In this document: positions 17,949-27,843 of the stretch, in pieces
Layout: each line of letters begins with the position of its first letter
Position numbering within the stretch: the first letter of the stretch is position 1
Source: an uncultured Acidobacteriia bacterium
GTDB taxonomy: Bacteria; Acidobacteriota; Terriglobia; Bryobacterales; Bryobacteraceae
Assembly (NCBI GenBank): GCA_903925975.1
Contig: CAIYHG010000041.1
Coordinates: forward strand, 37,382 to 101,381
DNA length: 64,000 nt
Direction: 5' to 3'
Translations under genes and position numbers: made by a program
Notes under the pieces: model-generated
The model's input: the letters and a program-made list of their open reading frames with translations, nothing else
Database searches by the model: none
What the model was told of the DNA's origin: nothing

Positions 17949-19658
17949 CTAGTTCAATTGCGGGCGCGCTGAATCCTTCAGCGCCTCCTTTTCCAGCGTA
18001 CGCCTCGCGGCATCCGGCAATAGGCGCCAGTTATCGTCGGCCTTCTCCCTGAACTTCTTTTGCTCGGAGTAATACCGCACGATCATGTCGCGGATCTCCT
18101 CCCCGGAACGCCACACGATCTTCGCCCCCGTGAACATCGAATATCCGCCGCTGCCGGCCGCGCGGTAGTTGTTGAGCGCGATGCGCAGCTTCTGATCGGG
18201 AGCAAGCGGCGCGCCGTGCCAGCGCAGGTTCCGGATGCGGTCGCCCTCAGGCCGGGTCAAATCGATTTCGTAGTCCACGCCCTGGGCCATATCGTAGTTG
18301 TATCCGGGAATTCCACGATTCACCAGCGGCAGTTCGGAGCAGCGCGCGCCCTCGCACGAAAGGTAGAAACGCGCCGAGTTCTCGAGCGCGTCCTTCACCA
18401 TCTTGCCGGTGCCTTCCACCATGTACAACTCATTGTCGTAAGGGTAGAGCGCGGCAATCTGGCGAATGGTCACATTGCCCTGCGGCAGCTTGACGGTGGT
18501 ATTGAACAGCGCGCAGAACGAGATGTCGGCTTTGGAATAGTAGAGCTGCACGTCCTGCAACGCGTCCATCAGCGCGGTGTCTTCGGCGCGCCCCAAGGCT
18601 GCGTCCATCGCGGTAGCGGTCGCTGCCACCGGCGTGTTCAGGTAGCGCTCTGTCAACTCTTCATAGGGCCGCGCCAGCGCCGCTATATCCTCGGCCGCGG
18701 GCGTTTCGGCTGTGACCGGAAGCAGGCGGCTCTTCTTTTCACGCAATACCCAGGGGCCTCCATCCGCCCGTTCCAGGGTGAAATCGAGACGCGCCACCGA
18801 AATAGCCCAATTCTTCGGTTGGACAAGCAGAACCTTGCCGACGGAGCGGCCTTCCATCAGGTTGTGGGTATGCCCGAAGACAATCGCGTCCACGTCGGGA
18901 ACACCCGTCGCCAGATCGTAGACCACGTTCTCCGAAGTGTCCTCAAGCTGATTGGTATCGAGATTGCGCCCCAGGCCCGAGTGGGCGGCAACCACGATCA
19001 CGTCGGGATGCTCCCGCGCGCGCAGCTCAGCGACGGTCTTCTTCAAGATATCCACCGGAGCCAGGAAACGGTACGCGCCGATATTTTCGGGCTTCTCCCA
19101 ACTCGGAATAGCCGGCGTGGTGACGCCGATCACGGCGACCTTTACTCCCCCAACGCTCTTGATTATGTAAGGGAGGAATGGCTTTTCCGCGCCTCCGGCG
19201 GCCACCGCGGTGTTGGCGGAAAGCCAGGGAAAGCGGGCGTCGGCGCGCGCTTTGCTAAGGTTCGCGAGGCCGAAGTTGAACTCATGGTTCCCCACCGTCA
19301 TCGAGTCATACCCGAGCGCGTTCATCGCCGCCATCATGGGGTCGCTTCGCAGCGCTTCCGATGGCTTCAGTCCCATCGGCCCGGCGCCGGTGCGGACCAG
19401 CGTCTGGTACGAGTACTCAAGCGGGGTTCCCTGAATGGTGTCGCCGCAATCGATCAGCAGGTGGTTAGGGTTCTCCGCTTCGGCGGCGCGAATCAGCGTC
19501 GCCACCTTCGCCAGTCCGCGCACGGCCGGCCTGCCGGTCACATAGTCCACCGGCAGCAGGTTGCCGTGCATGTCGGTAGTGGCAAGCACCGTGACGGTGA
19601 TCTGTTCGGAATGGGCTAAAGCCGCGAAAAACAGAAGGAGCGATGAGGCGTAACGCAT
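17949..19658 (-). CDS. periplasmic 2',3'-cyclic phosphodiesterase/3'-nucleotidase-like enzyme (CpdB/UshA family)
   Basis: The 569-residue protein has a signal peptide (MRYASSLLLFFAALAHS) and then a metallophosphatase domain with the metal-binding motifs TTDMHGNLLP, DCGDTIQGTP, GNHEFNFG and GHTHNLMEG. A C-terminal 5'-nucleotidase domain follows, with YRAAGSGGYSMF stacking on the base. The combination YDMAQGVDYEIDLTRPEG and the C-terminal GEEIRDMI fit CpdB-like enzymes better than UshA, so 2',3'-cyclic nucleotides and 3'-nucleotides are the likely substrates. It probably recovers phosphate and nucleosides in the periplasm. A prolyl isomerase gene lies upstream on the same strand. Confidence 0.87.
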   Translation of the reverse strand: MRYASSLLLFFAALAHSEQITVTVLATTDMHGNLLPVDYVTGRPAVRGLAKVATLIRAAEAENPNHLLIDCGDTIQGTPLEYSYQTLVRTGAGPMGLKPSEALRSDPMMAAMNALGYDSMTVGNHEFNFGLANLSKARADARFPWLSANTAVAAGGAEKPFLPYIIKSVGGVKVAVIGVTTPAIPSWEKPENIGAYRFLAPVDILKKTVAELRAREHPDVIVVAAHSGLGRNLDTNQLEDTSENVVYDLATGVPDVDAIVFGHTHNLMEGRSVGKVLLVQPKNWAISVARLDFTLERADGGPWVLREKKSRLLPVTAETPAAEDIAALARPYEELTERYLNTPVAATATAMDAALGRAEDTALMDALQDVQLYYSKADISFCALFNTTVKLPQGNVTIRQIAALYPYDNELYMVEGTGKMVKDALENSARFYLSCEGARCSELPLVNRGIPGYNYDMAQGVDYEIDLTRPEGDRIRNLRWHGAPLAPDQKLRIALNNYRAAGSGGYSMFTGAKIVWRSGEEIRDMIVRYYSEQKKFREKADDNWRLLPDAARRTLEKEALKDSARPQLN

Positions 19659-19667
19659 AGTATTGCT

Positions 19668-19689
19668 CGGGGCCGGGCTGCCGGCCCCG
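19668..19689. repeat. short GC hairpin between two minus-strand genes
   Basis: CGGGGCCGG and CCGGCCCCG form a perfect 9-base stem around GCTG. There is no T-run on the minus strand, so it may be a REP-like hairpin or an RNA-processing/attenuation site between the prolyl isomerase and the nucleotidase. I could not decide between these. Confidence 0.4.
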
Positions 19690-19714
19690 CTATAACGAGG
19701 GTAAACCTACTCGA

Positions 19715-20434
19715 CTACTTCTTCTTTGGCGCGGCTTCGGGGGCCTTCGCCGGCGCGGCGGGGGCCGATTCTTCCGAGATCACTTCCGTGGCTTTGATCA
19801 AGTCCAGCTTCGGGAAGTTCTTGCTCAGGTAGGCTTTGCCCTGTTGCTGAATCAGGCCCTGATCGGGGCTCTCGCCGTAACCGCTATACAGGCTCTTCAC
19901 GATTTCCATGCCCTCGGCGATCGTGCCGAACGGAGAAAAGCCCTGCGAGTCCAAGGATTGCGTATTGTTAGCCAGGTTAATGAAGAGCTGGGTGGTGCGG
20001 GTCTTCGGGCCGGCCGTGGCAAAGACGAGCGTCCCGGCAACGTTGTGCTGCTTCACTGGATCGTCCGGAATATTGGCGTTCTGCCACACCCTGGCAACTC
20101 TCGGGTCAGCCGGAATGCCGAACTGCACGATAAAGTTGGGTACGTAGCGGAAGAAAGAGGCGTCAGTAAAGAAGCCGTTCTTCACCAGGTTATAGAACCG
20201 GTCGGCTCCACGCGGAGACCAGTCACGATGCACTTCGACCACAAAATCACCTTTGGTGGTCGTGAACTTGACCTTGAACAGGTCGGGCGCTTTGGCGGTC
20301 AACGCAGCCGGGTTCATCAACGCGGCTGGAGCCGGAGCCGCGGCGGCTTGCGGAGCGGCCTTCGGAGCAGCTTTCGGCGGGGTCTGCGCGGTAGCCAGAG
20401 ACGCAAATACGAGCAGTGTAGATAGAGCTTTCAT
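19715..20434 (-). CDS. secreted cyclophilin-type peptidyl-prolyl isomerase
   Basis: The 239-residue protein has a signal peptide (MKALSTLLVFASLATAQ), an Ala/Pro/Lys-rich linker to about residue 45, and a cyclophilin domain (about 52-215) with FYNLVKNGFFTDASFFR, FIVQFGIP and RTTQLFINLANN. The C-terminus is another Ala/Pro/Lys-rich tail. It should assist folding of proteins in the periplasm or at the outer membrane. The domain is of the short bacterial type. The ATG at 20434 gives the proper signal peptide. Confidence 0.9.
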   Translation of the reverse strand: MKALSTLLVFASLATAQTPPKAAPKAAPQAAAAPAPAALMNPAALTAKAPDLFKVKFTTTKGDFVVEVHRDWSPRGADRFYNLVKNGFFTDASFFRYVPNFIVQFGIPADPRVARVWQNANIPDDPVKQHNVAGTLVFATAGPKTRTTQLFINLANNTQSLDSQGFSPFGTIAEGMEIVKSLYSGYGESPDQGLIQQQGKAYLSKNFPKLDLIKATEVISEESAPAAPAKAPEAAPKKK

Positions 20435-20464
20435 CAGGGCCGATTATAACGCATCGGCCTGGCT

Positions 20465-20695
20465 CTAATCACATGCCTCGGGCGCCGAAGGCGGCGCGCC
20501 GCCGGCCTCGGGGTCCTGCGAACTCCGAGGCGCGCGCCACAACATGAAAGCCATGTGCGCGGTAAATGCCGCCGCTGCAAACAGGCCGGTCACAACCAAG
20601 GCGAAGCCGTTTGGGCCCCCGGCCCGATCGGTTCCGAGCAGCCACGCGGAGCCGCCCAGCCCAAGCATCACAATCAAGACACTGGAATTGAACAA
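20465..20695 (-). CDS. small predicted membrane protein, function unknown
   Basis: The 76-residue frame starts with TTG after a G-rich stretch that could bind the ribosome. It encodes two hydrophobic segments (about 5-22 and 31-53) separated by a Gly/Arg/Asp turn, and an Ala/Pro tail. I recognise no family. It lies 30 bases upstream of the prolyl isomerase on the same strand and downstream of the aconitase terminator. The weak start codon and lack of a known relative leave real doubt whether it is expressed. Confidence 0.45.
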   Translation of the reverse strand: MFNSSVLIVMLGLGGSAWLLGTDRAGGPNGFALVVTGLFAAAAFTAHMAFMLWRAPRSSQDPEAGGAPPSAPEACD

Positions 20696-20788
20696 GAATT
20701 CCCCCCCCTGACATCATCCCTATTACGACAATAGCAGAGGTTCAGCCGGGACCTTTTGTAGCGGGGTACGGAAGAGAACACAAGAGGC

Positions 20789-20816
20789 GCGGGAGCGGAT
20801 TTGATGCCGCTCCCGC
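20789..20816 (-). terminator. hairpin terminator downstream of acnA
   Basis: On the minus strand GCGGGAGCGG, an 8-base loop and CCGCTCCCGC form a perfect 10-base stem 15 bases after the acnA stop. The following bases are only moderately T-rich, so strength is uncertain. Confidence 0.6.
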
Positions 20817-20830
20817 ACGGTTTTGGCACT

Positions 20831-23497
<2,667 letters not shown>

Positions 23498-23504
23498 TAG
23501 TGTA

Positions 23505-23510
23505 ATTATA
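23505..23510 (-). promoter_or_regulatory. possible -10 box of acnA, close to the start codon
   Basis: The minus strand reads TATAAT seven bases before the acnA ATG. With an 18-base spacer, TTAAGA matches four of six positions of a -35 box. Transcription would start at or next to the ATG, giving a leaderless or nearly leaderless mRNA. Inference from spacing only. Confidence 0.4.
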
Positions 23511-23578
23511 CGTGGCGCGGGCGGTGTCTCTTAAGGCCATCCCTAAAGTTCCGGCTCGATCCGGACGATGGTGGCGGT

Positions 23579-24571
23579 ATGACACACGACGAGCCAACGG
23601 AAGGAGCTGTGGCCGCGGCCAAAGCCGTGCTTCCGGGGCTGCTCCGCCGGTTCGATCGCGACCCGGACGAAAGCCGGCGGCGCATCCGCCAGCTCTTGGA
23701 GCGGGACGTGGAGGCGTTCTATCGAGCGGCAATCGAGTCGCTCGGCGCCGCGGATGGATCCGCCGGAGAGCGCTACCTCGTTTCAACGCTCCTGCGGCAT
23801 GACCTGCTCCTGCGCGCTCTGTGCGAGCCGACTTTGAGCGCACCCCAGGCCCATGCGGTCATCCGGATGGCAGCCGAGGTAAACCCTGGTTCCAGTTGCC
23901 TCCTTGCTCGGGGACTGTCTGATGAGAAACTTGCGGAGAATTTTGGGCCGCAAGCCCTCTTCCGCATGATCGATCTGCTCTCCTCCGCGTGCGGGACCGA
24001 GCGGATTCTGCCTTTTCTGCGCCTCCTAGTCCGCCACCCCGACCCGCACGTTCGATCAAAGGCGGTGCTGCTGGTAGGCCCGTACGAAGGCCCCGGTTGG
24101 CTCCAGGCGCGGTTATCGGAACCCGATGCTCGGGTTCGCGCCAGCGCCACGGAGGCGCTGGGAGCGCTGCGGGGGCCGGCAGTCGAGGCGCTGCTGCTCG
24201 CTGCTGCCGGTGATGACAACAACCGGGTAGCTGCAACTGCGCTGGTCGAGCTTTACCGGCATGGTTACGCCGATTCGGCGGAGGCCCTGGTCCGAATGGC
24301 AAATCACGCATCACCGCGGTTCCAGGCATCCGCCGCATGGGCAATGGGGATGACCGGGGATCCGGAGTTCGTTCCCACGCTGGCGCATATGCTCGCCAAC
24401 GCCGAACCCTCGGTCCGTAAGCCGGCATTTGCAGCACTAAAGCGCATTCGGAGTTCCCCGCCCACAGCGAACCCACAGCGTCTGCGTTTATCGGACCACG
24501 CCGAGCGTCGCAAAGCCCTGGCAGCGGAGCTACCCGACTGGCAGCGCATGCTGCTGCAGTCTCGCCGCTGA
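23579..24571 (+). CDS. HEAT-repeat protein
   Basis: The 330-residue protein has no signal peptide or membrane segment, so it is probably cytoplasmic. The second half shows repeated helical pairs of about 30 residues, for example DPHVRSKAVLLVGPYEG, DARVRASATEALGALRG and SPRFQASAAWAMGMTGD, typical of PBS-lyase HEAT-like repeats. Such repeats bind proteins; no catalytic domain is visible. The first 100 residues, with many Arg and Glu, match nothing I recognise. The gene is divergent from acnA and convergent with pepA. Confidence 0.75.
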   Translation: MTHDEPTEGAVAAAKAVLPGLLRRFDRDPDESRRRIRQLLERDVEAFYRAAIESLGAADGSAGERYLVSTLLRHDLLLRALCEPTLSAPQAHAVIRMAAEVNPGSSCLLARGLSDEKLAENFGPQALFRMIDLLSSACGTERILPFLRLLVRHPDPHVRSKAVLLVGPYEGPGWLQARLSEPDARVRASATEALGALRGPAVEALLLAAAGDDNNRVAATALVELYRHGYADSAEALVRMANHASPRFQASAAWAMGMTGDPEFVPTLAHMLANAEPSVRKPAFAALKRIRSSPPTANPQRLRLSDHAERRKALAAELPDWQRMLLQSRR

Positions 24572-24619
24572 GATCCGGCCACGTACCCGGCGGCGCGGCG
24601 AGCCACCCTTCGGCCGAGG

Positions 24620-26068
24620 CTAATCTTGCCAGTCCAGCGCCAACCGGACCAGAGTCCGAACCGGCACGCCGGTAGGCCCCTTGGCCAGAAACGGCTTGCC
24701 GTCGTCAAGCCATGCCGTTCCGGCAATGTCTAGATGGACCCACGGGCTATCCTCGGCGAACTCCTTTAGAAACATCGCGGCCGTAATGGCGCCGCCCCAG
24801 CGCCCTCCCACGTTCGATATATCGGCGAAGGCGCTCTTCAAATATTCCTTGTAATCGTCCTCGATCGGCATCGGCCACATGCGGTCACCGGCTGCCGCAG
24901 CGGCGCGAAGGACGCGCTCGCGCATGGCATCGTTGTTGGCGAAGAGCCCCACATTGAGGTGTCCCAGAGCCACTACGACGGCGCCGGTCAGCGTGGCGGC
25001 GTCCACCAGATGCGTGCACCCGAGTTTCCGCGCGTAGGTGAGCGCGTCGGCCAGGATCAGCCGGCCCTCGGCGTCGGTATTGATCACTTCGACGGTCTTG
25101 CCTGACATCGCCTTGACGATATCGCCCGGGCGTTGCGCCCTGCTTCCCGGCATGTTCTCCACGCAAGGGATCAACGCCGTGACGCGCACGGCGGGCTTCA
25201 GTTGCGCGATGGCGCGCATGGCCCCCAGTACGGCCGCCCCGCCGGCCATGTCGTATTTCATCTTCTCCATGCCATCGGCAGGCTTAATCGAGATGCCCCC
25301 GCTGTCAAAGGTGACCCCCTTCCCGACCAGGCCTAAATGGGCGCTGGATGCCGGCCTCGCGGTCTTGTACCCGATCACGATCAGGCAGGGCGGCTCGGCG
25401 CTGCCCTGCGCCACGCCCAGCAGGGCGCCCATCCCCAGTTGCTCCATGCGTGCGCGGTCGAGAACCTCATATTCCAGCCCGAACTCCGCGGCCAGGGCTT
25501 GGGCAGCCTCCGCCACCTTCGCCGGAGTCAGGTGGTTGGCGGGCTCATTCACCAGGGCCCGAGCATAATTCTGGCTTTCCGCCAAGATCCTCGCCCGGGC
25601 AATCGAGTCATCGAGGCTTGTCCCCACTGGGAACCCTGTCAGGCTCAACCCATCGAACGACTTCTTATCGTTCCCGGTTTTGTAACGGTCCGGCTCAAAA
25701 TCGCCCAGGACGGCCCCCTCCACAACGGCTTCGGCAAAATCTGCACTAGCGTGTTCCGAACCGAGCGCCCAGCACGCAGTCTTCACCGAGCGCGCTTTGA
25801 GGAACCGGAGCGCCTCGCCGGCCAGTTTGCGGCACTCGGCCGGGCGAAACTCGACGGACTTCCCCGCCCCCGCCAACAGCACGCGCTTTGCGGCAATGCC
25901 CGGGACGTTGTGCAGAAGCAGTAGGTCGTGGGATTTTCCGACAAACTCACCCGATTCCAGAAGGTCCGGGGCTCCGAAGCGTTGCTCTTTCACGTCTTCA
26001 AAGACGGGCACTATCAGGGCGCCCGCATCCACTTGATCCAAGGGCTTGCGTTCTAGCGTAATCTGCAT
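24620..26068 (-). CDS. pepA: leucyl aminopeptidase (M17 family)
   Basis: The 482-residue protein has the N-terminal M17 domain and a catalytic C-terminal domain with VGKGVTFDSGGISIKP, the two-metal signature NTDAEGRLILADAL and DAATLTGAVVVALG. It removes N-terminal amino acids from peptides in the cytoplasm. The length and active-site motifs are normal. In some bacteria PepA also binds DNA as a recombination accessory factor; nothing here shows that. It is a single gene converging with the HEAT-repeat gene. Confidence 0.96.
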   Translation of the reverse strand: MQITLERKPLDQVDAGALIVPVFEDVKEQRFGAPDLLESGEFVGKSHDLLLLHNVPGIAAKRVLLAGAGKSVEFRPAECRKLAGEALRFLKARSVKTACWALGSEHASADFAEAVVEGAVLGDFEPDRYKTGNDKKSFDGLSLTGFPVGTSLDDSIARARILAESQNYARALVNEPANHLTPAKVAEAAQALAAEFGLEYEVLDRARMEQLGMGALLGVAQGSAEPPCLIVIGYKTARPASSAHLGLVGKGVTFDSGGISIKPADGMEKMKYDMAGGAAVLGAMRAIAQLKPAVRVTALIPCVENMPGSRAQRPGDIVKAMSGKTVEVINTDAEGRLILADALTYARKLGCTHLVDAATLTGAVVVALGHLNVGLFANNDAMRERVLRAAAAAGDRMWPMPIEDDYKEYLKSAFADISNVGGRWGGAITAAMFLKEFAEDSPWVHLDIAGTAWLDDGKPFLAKGPTGVPVRTLVRLALDWQD

Positions 26069-26333
26069 GACCTAGTATCGTTCGGAAGCGGACCTGTTTC
26101 GCAATACTTCCAAAATCAGGAACCTTCCTCGCCGTTGAAGCATCAGGGACTACAGAGGGTCTGTGGAGCTGATAACGCTCATCTCATTGGTTAAAAAGAC
26201 CGCGGCCCGAAACGTGCTAAACTCGTCCTGAGGTCGGAGGTGGCAGGCTACCAAAACCTGTAACGACGTGATCCTCGTGGACGTCCAATCGGTGAGTGAT
26301 AGTTGAACCGGTTGGGGGACTGGTGGATTAAAA

Positions 26334-27440
26334 ATGGCAGAGCTGGCTAAACCGAACAATCCGTCTCCGGTGGAGTCTCAGGACAATCTTTCCCGGCTTT
26401 TGGTTACCACGAATCTCGAAGAACCCTGGTTTAAGTCGTTGTACCAGAGCGTCAAGGAACTAATCAACCCGCCGAATCTGCCTCCGCTCGAACTCACCTC
26501 CAAACCCGTGGCCGTGGCGGAAAGCGCGGCGGAGATTCCCTGGTACCGTTCACTGGTCGGGAACGTCAGGGACGCGATCAATCCCCCCAAGCTGCCACCC
26601 CTGGTACTCACCTCAAAACCTGTGCCGGTTAAGGACATCTGGGGACTATACGGCACACAGAAGAGGTCGTTCCTCTACTCGACGGGGTTCCAGATCACAG
26701 TCGTAGCGATCGTTTTTATTCTCGGCTCCACAAAGCCCGTGCAACAGGCAATGCATTCGGCGGTTATTCTGTTTGCGCCGGATCTGGCGCCCCCCGACAT
26801 GGCTCCGCAGAAGCAGACCATGCAGGGCGGTGGCGGCGGCGGTAACCATTCCCCGCTACCGGCAAGCAAGGGCAAGTTGCCCAAGCCGGCGCTGAGGCAG
26901 TTTACGCCCCCTTCGGCCGTTGTGTTGAATCCGGACCCCAAGCTGATGATGGAACCCACGATCATCGCGCCTCCGGACGCCCCTCTTCCCACGGTTAGCG
27001 CGCTGAACTACGGCGATCCGTTCGGAAAGAACGGCCCGCTTTCGAACGGCACGGGATCGGGCGCCGGCATCGGCAGCGGCAGCGGCGGCGGAGTCGGATC
27101 GGGTAAGGGCGGCGGTTTCGGACCCGGCGAGGGCGGTGGTTTCGGCGGAGGCGTCTTCCGCGTCGGCGGCGGGGTCACGGCTCCGACGTTGCTCCAGAAA
27201 GTGGAGCCAGAGTACTCCGAGGAGGCCCGAAAGGCTAAGTATCAGGGCACGGTAGTCCTCTACATCGAAGTGGACCCGGCGGGCCGGCCGACGAATATTC
27301 GGGTGCAGCGAAGCCTCGGTTTGGGTCTGGACGAAAAGGCCATCGAGGCCGTGCGCAAATGGAAGTTCAGCCCCGGCAAGAAGGACGGGAAGCCGGTTAC
27401 GGTAGCCGCTACGATCGAAGTAAATTTCCGGCTGCTGTAG
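26334..27440 (+). CDS. tonB: TonB-family energy transducer with duplicated N-terminal motif
   Basis: In this 368-residue protein the first 100 residues are cytoplasmic and hold two copies of one ~31-residue motif: residues 31-61 (PWFKSLYQ... LELTSKPVAV) and 69-99 (PWYRSLVG... LVLTSKPVPV). A membrane segment follows (about 116-131), then a Pro-containing periplasmic span, a Gly-rich stretch (about 235-280) and a TonB C-terminal domain (VEPEYSEEARKAKYQGTVVL, with KAIEAVRKWKFSPG). It would pass proton-motive energy to outer-membrane receptors such as those at 1695-7415. No ExbB/ExbD genes are adjacent; those at 31002-32754 could serve it. A clear terminator follows. Confidence 0.87.
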   Translation: MAELAKPNNPSPVESQDNLSRLLVTTNLEEPWFKSLYQSVKELINPPNLPPLELTSKPVAVAESAAEIPWYRSLVGNVRDAINPPKLPPLVLTSKPVPVKDIWGLYGTQKRSFLYSTGFQITVVAIVFILGSTKPVQQAMHSAVILFAPDLAPPDMAPQKQTMQGGGGGGNHSPLPASKGKLPKPALRQFTPPSAVVLNPDPKLMMEPTIIAPPDAPLPTVSALNYGDPFGKNGPLSNGTGSGAGIGSGSGGGVGSGKGGGFGPGEGGGFGGGVFRVGGGVTAPTLLQKVEPEYSEEARKAKYQGTVVLYIEVDPAGRPTNIRVQRSLGLGLDEKAIEAVRKWKFSPGKKDGKPVTVAATIEVNFRLL

Positions 27441-27462
27441 AAACCAGTTAAGAAGTTCGCGA

Positions 27463-27496
27463 GGCGGATCGGGGTTCCGATCCGCCTTTTGCTTTT
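27463..27496 (+). terminator. Rho-independent terminator of the TonB gene
   Basis: GGCGGATCGG, loop GGTT, and CCGATCCGCC form a perfect 10-base stem, followed by TTTTGCTTTT. It lies 22 bases after the stop codon and just before the convergent DUF971 gene. Confidence 0.93.
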
Positions 27497-27842
27497 AGCG
27501 CCCCTCGAAAACCGCCTTGCAATCCTCGCACGGGCAGATGTGGCGCAGGTGCTCATACGAGTAGATCCCCGCGCTGTGCCCGTCGCTCCACTGAATCTGG
27601 ATGGCGTAGTGGCCCACCGGTTTGGCATCCAGCATCTTCAGGACGGGCTTGTACATCTGGAACGGGCTCTCGGATTCCTTGGGCCGCGGAGGCGTCCCGT
27701 GAGCCCCAGTGCAGTTCGCGCAAGGGCACTCGTCTCTCAGGTATTGCAGCTCGTATTCGCTGCGATGGCCGTCTTTCCAATCGATCTTGATTCCCGTGGA
27801 TCTGGAAATGGCGATGTGTTCTGGGTCTGTCGAAAATGGCAT
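27495..27842 (-). CDS. DUF971 family protein
   Basis: From the ATG at 27842 the product is 115 residues; a GTG at 27869 would overlap relA by 26 bases. DUF971 proteins share a fold with the N-terminal domain of gamma-butyrobetaine hydroxylase, and some occur with Fe-S cluster proteins. Two CxxC pairs, in DECPCANC and HICPCEDC, could hold a metal. The residues IKIDWKDGHRSEY and LQYLRDECPCANC are family hallmarks. It lies directly after relA, so it is probably co-transcribed. Function unproven. Confidence 0.8.
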   Translation of the reverse strand: MPFSTDPEHIAISRSTGIKIDWKDGHRSEYELQYLRDECPCANCTGAHGTPPRPKESESPFQMYKPVLKMLDAKPVGHYAIQIQWSDGHSAGIYSYEHLRHICPCEDCKAVFEGR

Positions 27843-27843
27843 G

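Noticed and set aside
18060..19619. 519-codon open frame opposite the nucleotidase gene
   Set aside because: It is the mirror of a gene with clear metallophosphatase motifs. Long antisense frames are common at this GC content, and the translation shows no domain.
26069..26333. possible riboswitch upstream of the TonB gene
   Set aside because: No known aptamer core and no alternative terminator seen; only a 265-base leader without clear structure.
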